From positions 1 to 21,575 of the forward strand of contig WLSJ01000010.1 of assembly GCA_009705865.1 (NCBI GenBank): a DNA stretch of 21,575 bases, written 5' to 3'. Made by a program: the position numbers and the translations under genes. Positions 7,267-16,294 of this stretch are shown in pieces. The notes beneath the pieces were generated by a model. That model was given only the letters and a program-made list of their open reading frames with translations. It ran no database searches and had not been told where the DNA came from. Positions within the stretch are counted from its first letter, which is position 1; every line of letters starts with the position of its first letter. The stretch is from Actinomycetota bacterium. GTDB lineage: Bacteria > Actinomycetota > Acidimicrobiia > Acidimicrobiales > Ilumatobacteraceae.

Positions 7267-7880
7267 TGGCTCGCCTAACAGATGAAAACATTCGACTTGC
7301 ACAAGAAATTATTGGCCGCTATCCAAAACCGCGTTCAGCGACTATTCCGTTGTTGCATCTCGCTCAGGAACAAGATGGTTACGTCACCAATGATGCGATG
7401 GCACATATTGGTGAACTAGTTGGTGCTTCATCAGCTGAAGTATTCGGAACAGCTTCCTTCTATGAAATGTTCAAATTTGAACCAGTAGGTAAATACCTCA
7501 TCAACATTTGCGGCACTATGTCGTGTGCATTGTTAGGTGCCGAAGAACTAATGCATCATGCAGAAGAGCGCCTTGGTATCAAGATGGGTTCCACCACAGC
7601 AGACGGACAGTTCACCCTTGAACGAGCCGAATGTCAGGCAGCGTGCACAGAGGCACCGTGCTTGCAAGTTAATTATCGTTACCGGTACCGCGTGACACCA
7701 GGTCAACTCGACACACTCATTGATGATTTGTCTGCCGGAAAATTAGTATCAGAAATTCCTGCGCACGGAGTTGTTGCATCAGTGCGTCAACACATTCCTG
7801 CTGACCGCGGTGTTGGCGCTGTCGCACCAGAAACCGTTACAGAAAATCCTGTATGGCTAGACGGAAAGGCTGCGCTATGA
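7266..7880 (+). CDS. nuoE: NADH-quinone oxidoreductase subunit E (N1a cluster)
   Basis: NuoE is the thioredoxin-like 24 kDa subunit of the NADH-oxidising module. The [2Fe-2S] N1a ligands are C82 and C87 (CGTMSC) and C123 and C127 (CQAAC), one position off Thermus Nqo2. A nearby C132 is additional. The 204-residue protein carries about 40 residues after the conserved fold. Its TGA overlaps the preferred nuoF start as ATGA at 7877-7880. Confidence 0.97.
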   Translation: MARLTDENIRLAQEIIGRYPKPRSATIPLLHLAQEQDGYVTNDAMAHIGELVGASSAEVFGTASFYEMFKFEPVGKYLINICGTMSCALLGAEELMHHAEERLGIKMGSTTADGQFTLERAECQAACTEAPCLQVNYRYRYRVTPGQLDTLIDDLSAGKLVSEIPAHGVVASVRQHIPADRGVGAVAPETVTENPVWLDGKAAL

Positions 7881-9274
7881 CCGGCGGAACCTGGCCACAT
7901 GCACCTGGCTTTTATGTAGGTGACCGACCACAAGTTGTGACGTCGCGTTTTCAATATGAAGATTCGTACACGCTCGAGCGTTACTTGGCCACTGATGGAT
8001 ACAAAGGTTTACGGTCTGCATTGGCACGACCTGCAAATGAAATTCACGACGAAGTAAAGAACGCAACTGTTCTTGGTCGCGGCGGAGCAGGTTTCCCAGC
8101 AGGCAATAAGTGGGGACTCATGCCGCAAGGCGTATGGCCGCGGTATCTCGTAGTCAACGGTGACGAGAGTGAACCAGGAACATACAAAGACCGCTTGTTG
8201 ATGGAACGCGATCCACACCAACTCATTGAAGGCTGTCTTATTGCTTCGTATGCAGCTGGCTTGTCACAATGCTTCCTCTATATACGTGGTGAAATGGCGC
8301 TTGCACAAGAACGGGTTGCAGCTGCCCTGAACGAGGCATATGCAGCCGGATATGTCGGCAAAAACATTCTCGGCTCAAAGTTCTCACTTGACATCGTTCT
8401 TCACTGGGGTGCTGGTGCCTATGTGGTGGGTGAAGAGACCGCTCTCATTGAAAGCCTCGAAGGTAATCGTGGAATGCCTCGCCTGAAGCCGCCATATTTC
8501 CCTGCAGCAAACGGCTTGTACGGACAACCAACAATCGTGAACAACGTTGAAACTCTTGCAAACCTTCCGTGGTTGTTAAACAACGGTGCTGCTGCATACA
8601 CAGCAATTGGTACAGCAACATCTCCTGGTACACGAATGGTCGCAGTCTCCGGACACGTCAATCGTCCTGGAGTATTCGAAATCATCAACGGCATCACAAC
8701 CTTCCGTGACCTGTTGTACGGAGACGAGTTCTGTCAGGGAATTCGAAACGGAAACGAACTCAAGGCTTTTGTCCCTGGTGGCGGTTCTGCGCCGTGGTTT
8801 ACTCCTGATCAACTAGATCTTCCGTTCGAAGCAAGCCAAGTCGGACCTGCAGGTTCAATGCTCGGTTCTGGCGCCATCATGGTGATGGATTCAACGACTG
8901 ATATTCCGCGCGCTGCATTGACACTGACTCGCTTCTACGCACATGAATCGTGTGGCAAATGCACACCATGTCGTGAGGGTGGAACCTGGCTCGAACGAAT
9001 TTTGTCTCGTGTTGTTGACGGCAAGGGAACAGATGCCGACCTTGATCAAATTTTCGAAGTAGGCGAGTCAATTTGCCCGGGTGCATTCCCTCACGCATCG
9101 AATGAGAAACTCGGAATCGCTGCAGTGCCCTTTCCTTATCGTATGAACACCATCTGTTTCGTCGGGCCGTCTGCATACGCACCAGTTCACTCAGCTCTTA
9201 CATTGTTCCGTAGCGAATTTGACGCACGCATTGTGAAGCGCACCATGATCAAAGTTACGGCGGTTTCAGAATGA
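7877..9274 (+). CDS. nuoF: NADH-quinone oxidoreductase subunit F (NADH/FMN site, N3 cluster)
   Basis: NuoF binds NADH and FMN and starts electron transfer in complex I. From ATG 7877 (465 residues) the flavin/nucleotide motifs are GRGGAGFPAG (67-76) and ESEPGT (97-102). The N3 [4Fe-4S] ligands are C359, C362 and C365 (CGKCTPC), and most likely C427 in NTICFVGPSA. The gap from C365 to C427 is 62 residues, against 41 in Thermus Nqo1, because of an inserted segment that holds one more cysteine, C400. An in-frame ATG at 7853 would add 8 residues. I prefer 7877 because of the ATGA overlap with nuoE and GGAAAGG at 7863-7869. Confidence 0.97.
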   Translation: MTGGTWPHAPGFYVGDRPQVVTSRFQYEDSYTLERYLATDGYKGLRSALARPANEIHDEVKNATVLGRGGAGFPAGNKWGLMPQGVWPRYLVVNGDESEPGTYKDRLLMERDPHQLIEGCLIASYAAGLSQCFLYIRGEMALAQERVAAALNEAYAAGYVGKNILGSKFSLDIVLHWGAGAYVVGEETALIESLEGNRGMPRLKPPYFPAANGLYGQPTIVNNVETLANLPWLLNNGAAAYTAIGTATSPGTRMVAVSGHVNRPGVFEIINGITTFRDLLYGDEFCQGIRNGNELKAFVPGGGSAPWFTPDQLDLPFEASQVGPAGSMLGSGAIMVMDSTTDIPRAALTLTRFYAHESCGKCTPCREGGTWLERILSRVVDGKGTDADLDQIFEVGESICPGAFPHASNEKLGIAAVPFPYRMNTICFVGPSAYAPVHSALTLFRSEFDARIVKRTMIKVTAVSE

Positions 9275-11637
9275 CCACTATTGACACCACCGATACAAAC
9301 GACATGCCGCCTCAGGATCCGAACGCAGTATCAATCACTATTAATGGTCGCACCGTTGCGGCACGCAAAGGTGATCTCATCATTGCGGCTGCCGACAGTG
9401 TTGACGAATACATTCCGCGCTTTTGTTACCACCCACGTATGAGCTCAGTCGGCATGTGTCGTCAGTGCATGGTTGAAGTGGAAGGTCCACGTGGCCCCAT
9501 GATGGTTGTCAGTTGTATGACTCCCGTTGCTGATGGACAAGTCGTGCGCACCGACACGCCACAAGTAAAACGCGCCCAAGAAGGAATGATTGAACTTCTT
9601 CTCGCGAACCATCCTCTTGACTGCCCGGTTTGTGACAAAGGCGGCGAGTGCCCACTACAAGACCAGGCCTTTAGTCATGGTGCAGGCGAGAGTCGTTTCG
9701 TTGAAGAAAAGCGTCACTATGAAAAGCCGATTCCAATTAGCGACTTGGTATTTCTTGACCGTGAGCGTTGCATCTTGTGTGACCGCTGCACACGCTTTGC
9801 CGATGAAGTAGCTGGTGACCCTCTCATTAGTTTCACTCAGCGCGGAAACAACACTCAAGTAATGACATTCCCTGATGAGCCGTTTGCTTCATACTTCTCA
9901 GGCAACACAGTTCAAATTTGTCCAGTCGGTGCTCTCACTGCTTCGCCATACCGATTCAAGGCTCGCCCATGGGACCTTGAACAACGCGAAAGCACCTGCA
10001 CTACCTGTTCTGTCGGTTGTCGCACTGTCGTTCAATCAAGTCGTGATGAATTATTGCGGTTCCAAGGTGTTGACAGCGACCCAGTGAACTGGGGATGGTT
10101 GTGCGACAAGGGTCGTTTCAATTTTCAATCAACAAACTCTGACGATCGACTTTCAACACCCCAGGTGAAGTCAGGTGACTCCTTTGTCGCTATTTCGTGG
10201 TCTGAAGCCATGGAAACAGTTGCTCGTACCATTCGCCATGCTCGTGAAGGTTCTATTGCAATTCTCGGTGGTGCGCGTGGAACAAATGAAGATGCATTCA
10301 TGTGGGGCGCACTTGCTGATGCCGTGGGTATCACCATGAAAGATGCTCAACTTGATGACGGACTACCAGCATCTGTGTTCTCGTACTCTCAAGCGACAAT
10401 TGATTCTGCATGTGCCGGAGGCACGGTCATTCTTCTTGCTCCTGATCTAAAAGAAGAACTTCCTGTGCTGTACCTGCGTCTTCGTGATGCTGTTCAGAAA
10501 AAGCGTATTCGTCTGATTGAAGTTTCGTCTCACGAAACTGGTCTCACGAAGTATGCATGGAAATCAGTTCGCGCCGAATCCGGAACAACTGCCCAAGTGG
10601 TTGCAGCTCTTCTTGCTGAGGCTGAAATTTCGACACAACTTGCATCTGGTTCAGTTGTTGTTGTGGCTGGCAGGCCAAACCTTGCTGAAGCTGCTTCGCA
10701 CACAATGGAAGCGATTGATGCAGTAGTTGCAGCAGCTCCATCAGCCAGTGTTTTGCCGGTCTTGCGTCGTGGAAACGTTCGTGGTGCGTTGTCGCTCGGA
10801 CTTGCCCCAAGCAATGGCAAGGATGCAGCAGCGATTCTTGAAGCATCAGCGGCTGGACAAGTTGATTGTCTGATTCTTCTTGGTGCAGACCCACTGAGCG
10901 ATGTTGCAGATATTGATCTTGCACGTCGCGGAATTGCTGGCGCAAAATTCGTTGTAGCGCTCGATACTTTCTTGTCAGCTAGTGCCTCTCATGCAGACAT
11001 AGTGCTACCAGCTGCGGCGTATGGTGAAAAAGACGGCACAACAATGAATCTTGAAGGTCGAGTGACATCGGTTGTTCAAAAGATCACACCTCGCGGGACT
11101 TCTCGTTCCGATTGGATGGTGGCAGTTGAACTTCTTTCGCTATTGGGCTACGAAACAGATTTCTCCACATTGTCTGATGTTCAACAGGCAATGGCCCAAA
11201 AGTTTCCTGGCTTTGGGTCGACAACAACGTCCGTTGCAGTCAAGCGTGATGGGGTTGTTGTTTCAGTAACGCCGCCAACGTCAACGCTCAGTGCCTCATC
11301 AGTAGCGGGACCACGTAATTCATACGAATTTAGACTTGACCTCAGTCGCAAGTTGTTTGACCGAGCAGTCGGCACAATTACTAGCCAGTCGCTTGAAAAT
11401 CTTGCGGCAGAAGCCCAAATTTTTGTGCACCCTCTTGACCTTGATCGCATTGGTGCGGCCGATGGGGCCAACGTGCGGATATCAAATTCTCATAGCTCGA
11501 TTGTTTTGCCAATTCGTCCAGCTTCATTTGTGCCGCGTGGAACTGCTTGGGTTCCGTTTAACCAATTGGGCGCAGATGTACGTGAATTAGTGCGCCGTAA
11601 CGTGTCGGTTGTTGATGTCAGAATTGAGTCAATGTGA
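9271..11637 (+). CDS. nuoG: NADH-quinone oxidoreductase subunit G
   Basis: NuoG is the largest peripheral-arm subunit and relays electrons from NuoF towards NuoI. All four cluster sets are visible: N1b (C52, C63, C66, C82), His-ligated N5 (H114, C118, C121, C127), N4 (C167, C170, C173, C217) and N7 (C243, C246, C250, C278). The N7 site, off the main electron path, occurs in only some bacteria, including E. coli and Thermus. Residues from about 285 on form a degenerate molybdopterin-oxidoreductase-type domain. At 788 residues the length is normal for actinobacteria. The start overlaps the nuoF stop (ATGA), and the stop overlaps the GTG of nuoH. Confidence 0.97.
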   Translation: MTTIDTTDTNDMPPQDPNAVSITINGRTVAARKGDLIIAAADSVDEYIPRFCYHPRMSSVGMCRQCMVEVEGPRGPMMVVSCMTPVADGQVVRTDTPQVKRAQEGMIELLLANHPLDCPVCDKGGECPLQDQAFSHGAGESRFVEEKRHYEKPIPISDLVFLDRERCILCDRCTRFADEVAGDPLISFTQRGNNTQVMTFPDEPFASYFSGNTVQICPVGALTASPYRFKARPWDLEQRESTCTTCSVGCRTVVQSSRDELLRFQGVDSDPVNWGWLCDKGRFNFQSTNSDDRLSTPQVKSGDSFVAISWSEAMETVARTIRHAREGSIAILGGARGTNEDAFMWGALADAVGITMKDAQLDDGLPASVFSYSQATIDSACAGGTVILLAPDLKEELPVLYLRLRDAVQKKRIRLIEVSSHETGLTKYAWKSVRAESGTTAQVVAALLAEAEISTQLASGSVVVVAGRPNLAEAASHTMEAIDAVVAAAPSASVLPVLRRGNVRGALSLGLAPSNGKDAAAILEASAAGQVDCLILLGADPLSDVADIDLARRGIAGAKFVVALDTFLSASASHADIVLPAAAYGEKDGTTMNLEGRVTSVVQKITPRGTSRSDWMVAVELLSLLGYETDFSTLSDVQQAMAQKFPGFGSTTTSVAVKRDGVVVSVTPPTSTLSASSVAGPRNSYEFRLDLSRKLFDRAVGTITSQSLENLAAEAQIFVHPLDLDRIGAADGANVRISNSHSSIVLPIRPASFVPRGTAWVPFNQLGADVRELVRRNVSVVDVRIESM

Positions 11638-12863
11638 TTTCTACAATTTTGTCTCTTGACCCAATGCTTGAAGGGGGTGTTCTCTGGACACCTCTCATCA
11701 TTGTTTTGGTAAAAGTACTTCTGGTCTTCGTTGTCGGACTTGTGGCCACCATGTTGATGGTGTGGTTTGAGCGCAAAGTAATTGCCGGAATGCAAAACAG
11801 AGTTGGTCCAAACAAGGCTGGCCCATGGGGCATTTTGCAGACGCTCGCTGACGGCATCAAGTTGTTCTTCAAAGAAGATCTCATTCCAGAACGCTCTGAC
11901 AGATTCATGTTCCGACTTGCGCCGTATCTCGCGCTTGTTCCGGCGTTTCTTTCTTTTGCAATCATTCCTCTTGGCGGAGATTTCCGTGACGGTAAGGGTG
12001 GCCTTGTCACGTTGTTTGGCCATCAGACACGACTACAACTTGCTGATCCTCCAATCGGAGTGTTGTTTGCGTTAGCCATTTCCTCTATTGCTGTGTACGG
12101 ACTCATGTTGGCTGGTTGGTCAAGTGGTTCGAAATACCCACTACTTGGCGCGGTACGTGCTTCTGCCCAGATGGTGTCATATGAAGCTGCACTTGGTTTG
12201 TCACTTGGTGCTGTATTGCTCGTGTCAGGAACTTTGTCGACAGCAGGCATCGTAGACATGCAGTCCTCAATCGGTAATTGGAACATCGTGGCGACTGGAT
12301 TTGTGCCGTTCGTTATTTTCATGATTGCAGCAACTGCAGAATTGAATCGTCCACCGTTTGACCTGGTTGAAGCAGAACAAGAACTCGTTGGCGGATTCAA
12401 TACTGAATACTCATCAATTCGTTTCGCTTTGTTTTACCTTGCTGAGTTCATGAACACTGTCACGATGTCAGCGCTTATTGTTACGTTGTTCTTCGGTGGT
12501 CCTCAGCCAATTGCAATCGGTAACACCACACTTGATATTCCGTTTGTTCCGAATGCGATTGAAGGAACCATCTGGCTGCTTCTTAAAGTTCTCGTGTTCC
12601 TGTATGTGTATGTATGGTTCCGTGCCACGCTTCCTCGATTCCGCTACGACCAACTGATGGATCTTGGGTGGAAGATTCTGATACCTGGCTCGCTCGGATG
12701 GTTCATGTTGCTTGCCGCACAACGTGTCGGACGTGATGCAGGGTGGGATCAGATCGTTGTCACTCTCGTCACTGCGCTGGTCTTAATTTGTGGGTACGGA
12801 CTGCTACTCGCTGCACAACATGTCAGTCGAGCAAATCGTGAGAAGGATGGAGCAAGCTTCTAA
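11634..12863 (+). CDS. nuoH: NADH-quinone oxidoreductase subunit H
   Basis: NuoH is the membrane subunit that links the quinone cavity to the proton channels. Signatures are ERKVIAGMQNRVGPNKAG (46-63), LADGIKLFFKED (71-82) and NRPPFDLVEAEQELVGGFN (238-256), with the charged residues of the E-channel. It has eight or more membrane helices. The 409-residue length exceeds the roughly 325 of E. coli, through a longer segment near 110-135 and extra C-terminal sequence. It starts with GTG in a GTGA overlap with nuoG; no ATG start fits. The stop overlaps nuoI as TAATG. Confidence 0.97.
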   Translation: MISTILSLDPMLEGGVLWTPLIIVLVKVLLVFVVGLVATMLMVWFERKVIAGMQNRVGPNKAGPWGILQTLADGIKLFFKEDLIPERSDRFMFRLAPYLALVPAFLSFAIIPLGGDFRDGKGGLVTLFGHQTRLQLADPPIGVLFALAISSIAVYGLMLAGWSSGSKYPLLGAVRASAQMVSYEAALGLSLGAVLLVSGTLSTAGIVDMQSSIGNWNIVATGFVPFVIFMIAATAELNRPPFDLVEAEQELVGGFNTEYSSIRFALFYLAEFMNTVTMSALIVTLFFGGPQPIAIGNTTLDIPFVPNAIEGTIWLLLKVLVFLYVYVWFRATLPRFRYDQLMDLGWKILIPGSLGWFMLLAAQRVGRDAGWDQIVVTLVTALVLICGYGLLLAAQHVSRANREKDGASF

Positions 12864-13516
12864 TGGGCTACTTCGGAGGATTTCTCGTCACCATGCGTCA
12901 GCATGGCGCACGAAACAAGGTAACAACTGAATATTCAGGCGGTCGCGTATTTCGTCGCAAAAATCGTGATACCAAAGATGAAAAGATCGATAAGCCAGAG
13001 CGTATGCACGGCCGTCATGTCTTGAATCGCTATGAAGATGGCATGGAAAAGTGCATTGGGTGCGAACTATGCGCCGGGGTGTGCCCAGCGAAATGCATCT
13101 ACGTTCGCGGAGCAGATAACGATCCTGACAACCCAACATCTCCTGGTGAACGTTTTGGTTTCACGTACGAAATCAATTATCTGCGTTGCATTCATTGTGA
13201 CCTATGTGTTGAAGCATGCCCAACCGAGGCAATCACCGAGACAAAGTTGTTCGAGTTTTCTTTCACCAATCGTCAAGATGCCATCTATACAAAAGATGAA
13301 CTTTTGGTAGGCAATGATGGCCAACCGCAACATCTTCCGTGGGAAGACTGGCGCCCAGGTGAAGATCAAAATACGTCTGGTTGGATGCGCGCTACCGCAT
13401 CAGCTGGAAGCGAAGATTTCATCGGTTTGGTGTCATGGGGTGGCGAACTCGGATACGGCGTTCGCCCTGCAGAGCCTGCTCAAAACATCAGCGACGAATC
13501 TGAGTGGGAGAACTAG
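12863..13516 (+). CDS. nuoI: NADH-quinone oxidoreductase subunit I (N6a/N6b clusters)
   Basis: NuoI is an 8Fe ferredoxin-type subunit that passes electrons to N2 in NuoB. Two CxxCxxCxxxCP motifs are present: C64, C67, C70, C74 and C109, C112, C115, C119. By family rules C64/C67/C70/C119 bind N6a and C74/C109/C112/C115 bind N6b. The N-terminal 50 residues include an amphipathic membrane-surface helix and a basic stretch. The acidic C-terminal tail (from about 150) is longer than in E. coli (180 residues in total). Its TAG overlaps the preferred nuoJ start GTG as TAGTG. Confidence 0.97.
   Translation: MGYFGGFLVTMRQHGARNKVTTEYSGGRVFRRKNRDTKDEKIDKPERMHGRHVLNRYEDGMEKCIGCELCAGVCPAKCIYVRGADNDPDNPTSPGERFGFTYEINYLRCIHCDLCVEACPTEAITETKLFEFSFTNRQDAIYTKDELLVGNDGQPQHLPWEDWRPGEDQNTSGWMRATASAGSEDFIGLVSWGGELGYGVRPAEPAQNISDESEWEN
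13506..13510 (+). promoter_or_regulatory. Ribosome binding site that decides the nuoJ start
   Basis: GGGAG at 13506-13510 lies 5 bases before GTG 13516. The alternative GTG at 13504 overlaps this box and has no clear ribosome binding site of its own. Confidence 0.45.
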
Positions 13517-14055
13517 TGGAACTCTTCGTATTTGTTGTTGCCGCTGCGATGGTTTTGGTTGGGGCTCTAGGAGTTGTTACTCGCTCAAATCCAGTTCATG
13601 CCGCGATGAGTTTGGTGTTGACCTTATTTGGAATCGCTGTCATGTTCGTGGCGCACAATGCTCATTTCCTAGCTGCGGTTCAGGTCATCGTGTATGCAGG
13701 CGCAATCGTGGTGTTGTTTTTGTTCGTCATTATGTTGCTCGGAGTTGACCAAGCAGAGGATTTATCAGTTGAACCGATTACCAACCAGCGTCCGTTAGCG
13801 GCCATCATTGGCCTCGGAGTCACAGGCATTGTGATTGCTGCAATAGTTTCGTCGCGAGCCGGGTTTCGAGTCATTGGTGATGGAATAAATGAAACAACTG
13901 TTGAGTCTCCTGATGCAAACATCACCCAACTTGCGCGGGCAATATTCAGCGACAATGTTTTCGCATTTGAAATCACCTCAGTGCTATTGCTTGTCGCGGT
14001 CATCGGCACGGTTGTTATGGCTCGTAAATCCAAGTCTGTAGGAACAGGGAAATGA
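13516..14055 (+). CDS. nuoJ: NADH-quinone oxidoreductase subunit J
   Basis: NuoJ is a membrane subunit of the complex I arm, between NuoA/NuoH and NuoK. It has five predicted helices, and helix 3 carries the conserved VQVIVYAGAIVVLFLFVIML segment, which includes the pi-bulge region of the family. From GTG 13516 it is 179 residues, close to the usual size. GTG 13504 would add four residues (MGEL). I prefer 13516 because it overlaps the nuoI stop (TAGTG) and has a spaced GGGAG upstream. The stop overlaps nuoK as ATGA. Confidence 0.95.
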   Translation: MELFVFVVAAAMVLVGALGVVTRSNPVHAAMSLVLTLFGIAVMFVAHNAHFLAAVQVIVYAGAIVVLFLFVIMLLGVDQAEDLSVEPITNQRPLAAIIGLGVTGIVIAAIVSSRAGFRVIGDGINETTVESPDANITQLARAIFSDNVFAFEITSVLLLVAVIGTVVMARKSKSVGTGK

Positions 14056-14378
14056 GTGTCATGGTTTCTGTAATTCAGCCCACTGAATCCTGGTATCTCA
14101 TTTTGTCTGCCGTGCTTTTCGGAATTGGCACCGTGGGTGTCATGGTGCGTCGCAACCCTCTCATTATGTTTATGTGCATTGAATTAATGCTGAACGCTGT
14201 CAACTTGTCATTTGTGGCACTTGCTAGCGAGGTCGCCGATATCGATGGTCAAGTTGCAGTGTTCTTTGTACTGGTAGTCGCTGCAGCCGAAGTTGTTGTT
14301 GGGCTCGGCATCATCGTTTCGATCATGCGTCGTCGCACCACCTTGACGGTGGACGATATGTCAGGACTTAAGGGGTAA
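14052..14378 (+). CDS. nuoK: NADH-quinone oxidoreductase subunit K
   Basis: NuoK is a three-helix proton-channel subunit homologous to MrpC. The two buried glutamates needed for proton transfer are E44 (CIELMLNAVN) and E80 (AAAEVVVGLGI), equivalent to E36 and E72 of E. coli. At 108 residues it is a few residues longer than E. coli at the N-terminus; ATG 14061 is an alternative start, but ATG 14052 overlaps the nuoJ stop (ATGA). The stop is 5 bases before nuoL. Confidence 0.97.
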   Translation: MSVMVSVIQPTESWYLILSAVLFGIGTVGVMVRRNPLIMFMCIELMLNAVNLSFVALASEVADIDGQVAVFFVLVVAAAEVVVGLGIIVSIMRRRTTLTVDDMSGLKG

Positions 14379-14383
14379 GCGCC

Positions 14384-16294
14384 ATGTTGAATCTTGTTTG
14401 GCTTATTCCTGCACTACCACTCGCTGGCTTTCTTCTGATTTTCCTATTCGGAAGAATTCTCGGAGAACCACGTGCCGGAATTCTGGCAACTGCAATGACT
14501 GCTTCTTCATTTCTTGTGGTTGTGGGCGTGTATTTCGACCTTTTGTCACGCACTGCAGAAGAACGCCACCACGTAGTCACTCTCTTTTCTTGGCTGCCTG
14601 TTGGTTCATTGCACATCGATATGGCGTTACTGGCAGATCCATTGAGCATTACCATGGCGCTCTTTATCACTGGCATCGGAACGCTCATTCATTTGTATGC
14701 CATCGGCTACATGCATGGTGACCCTAAATTCTCAAAGTTCTTCCTGTACTTGAACCTCTTTGTTTTTTCCATGTTGATGCTTGTGCTTGGTGAGAACCTT
14801 CTCGTTACTTTCCTTGGTTGGGAAGGTGTGGGTGCATGCTCGTATTTCCTCATCTCTTTCTGGCACACACGCGATTCTGCCGCTACAGCTGGCAAGAAGG
14901 CATTCGTGACAAACAGAGTGGGTGACTGGGGAATGATGGTCGCGATGTTCCTTGCGTTCTCATCAGTCGGCACTTTGTCGTACGCAGGAATCAACAGTGC
15001 AGCTGAAGGCGGAAAATTAGCCGCAGTAACAGCAACAGGAATTGCCATGATGTTGTTTGTTGGTGCGTGCGGCAAGAGCGCACAGTTGCCACTATATATA
15101 TGGTTGCCAGATGCGATGGAAGGCCCTACTCCGGTATCAGCCCTAATTCACGCGGCCACCATGGTGACATCAGGAGTTTTCCTTCTCACGCGTATGTCGC
15201 CAGTTCTTCACGCGTCGTATCCATGGCTCGGTGATGTCATTGCCACTGTTGGCGCTCTTACTGCGTTGTTTGCAGCAACCATTGCTGTTGCTCAAACTGA
15301 TATCAAAAAGGTTCTGGCATATTCAACTGTCTCTCAGTTGGGCTTCATGTTCCTCGCAATTGGTTCTGGTGCATACGTAGCTGCAATTTTCCATATGGTG
15401 ACGCACGCATTTTTCAAGGCGCTTTTGTTCCTTGGTTCAGGATCCGTTATCCATGGCATGCATCATGAACAAGACATGCGCAAAATGGGAGCCCTTCGCA
15501 AGCTCATGCCAATCACCGGCTTCACTTTCATCATCGGTTGGTTGGCCATTGCCGGTATTCCACCATTTGCAGGTTTCTGGTCGAAGGACGAAATTCTCCT
15601 CGCAGCGTTTGCAAACAACCGACTTCTCTGGCTTATCGGAGTTGTCACCGCACTTTTGACGGCGTACTACATGACTCGCCAAGTCATCATGGTGTTCTTT
15701 GGTGAAGCACGTTGGCATGATCATGCTGAAGAAAACGGTGCACATGGCGACCACACGCCACATGAAAGTCCGTGGACAATGGTGACACCACTTGTTGTTC
15801 TTGCCGGCTTATCAATTGTTGGTGGGGCGCTTCAATTGCCGTTCTCGCACAGCACGAAGTTTCTTGAACATTGGCTTGAACCAGTGATTCATCATTCCGA
15901 GGTATCAATCTCTGACACGTGGGCCTATAGCAACAAATGGTTGTTGCTCGTAGTTGCGGTTGTTGTTGCTGTCAGTGGAGTTGTTGCATCAATAGCTGTG
16001 TATGCCAAAGGTAAGTTCAAAATCATTGAACCAAAAATTCTTGCGGATGCATGGCGATACGATGCTGCCGTTTCGGCCATTGTCGGTGGCCCTGGACGAG
16101 CAGCATTCGGTGGTGTTGCAGCATTTGACGCAAAAGTAATTGATGGGGCAGTGAACGGCATTGGTACCGAGGTTCGTGCTACCAGCGGTATTTTGCGCAA
16201 AATTCAAAGCGGTCTTGTCCGCTCATACGCCTTTGTTATTGGTCTTGGCGCAGTAGTGATTCTGGCTTGGTTCCTTCTGAGAGGAATTCTCTAA
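14384..16294 (+). CDS. nuoL: NADH-quinone oxidoreductase subunit L (antiporter-like)
   Basis: NuoL is the distal antiporter-like proton pump subunit, carrying the long lateral helix at its C-terminus. Key residues are E147 (LGWEGVGACSYFLI) and K231 (CGKSAQLPLYIWLPDA), equivalent to E144 and K229 of E. coli, followed by EGPTPVSALIHAATMV. A His-rich loop lies near residues 445-462. The final helix (about 610-634) is the anchor after the lateral helix. The length, 636 residues, is normal. AGGGG at 14371-14375 gives an 8-base spacing to the ATG. The stop overlaps nuoM as TAATG. Confidence 0.97.
   Translation: MLNLVWLIPALPLAGFLLIFLFGRILGEPRAGILATAMTASSFLVVVGVYFDLLSRTAEERHHVVTLFSWLPVGSLHIDMALLADPLSITMALFITGIGTLIHLYAIGYMHGDPKFSKFFLYLNLFVFSMLMLVLGENLLVTFLGWEGVGACSYFLISFWHTRDSAATAGKKAFVTNRVGDWGMMVAMFLAFSSVGTLSYAGINSAAEGGKLAAVTATGIAMMLFVGACGKSAQLPLYIWLPDAMEGPTPVSALIHAATMVTSGVFLLTRMSPVLHASYPWLGDVIATVGALTALFAATIAVAQTDIKKVLAYSTVSQLGFMFLAIGSGAYVAAIFHMVTHAFFKALLFLGSGSVIHGMHHEQDMRKMGALRKLMPITGFTFIIGWLAIAGIPPFAGFWSKDEILLAAFANNRLLWLIGVVTALLTAYYMTRQVIMVFFGEARWHDHAEENGAHGDHTPHESPWTMVTPLVVLAGLSIVGGALQLPFSHSTKFLEHWLEPVIHHSEVSISDTWAYSNKWLLLVVAVVVAVSGVVASIAVYAKGKFKIIEPKILADAWRYDAAVSAIVGGPGRAAFGGVAAFDAKVIDGAVNGIGTEVRATSGILRKIQSGLVRSYAFVIGLGAVVILAWFLLRGIL
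16281..16285 (+). promoter_or_regulatory. Ribosome binding site that decides the nuoM start
   Basis: GAGGA at 16281-16285 lies 8 bases before ATG 16294. The upstream in-frame GTG at 16267 would place the box inside the gene and force a 28-base overlap with nuoL. Confidence 0.5.

Noticed and set aside
9271..11637. nuoG read as a formate dehydrogenase alpha subunit
   Set aside because: The N1b, N5, N4 and N7 set of NuoG is complete, the molybdopterin domain is degenerate, and the gene sits between nuoF and nuoH.
11490..12023. 177-codon minus-strand open frame
   Set aside because: Antisense to the end of nuoG and the start of nuoH. The Lys/Arg/Asn-rich product has no recognisable domain, and both plus-strand genes are certain.
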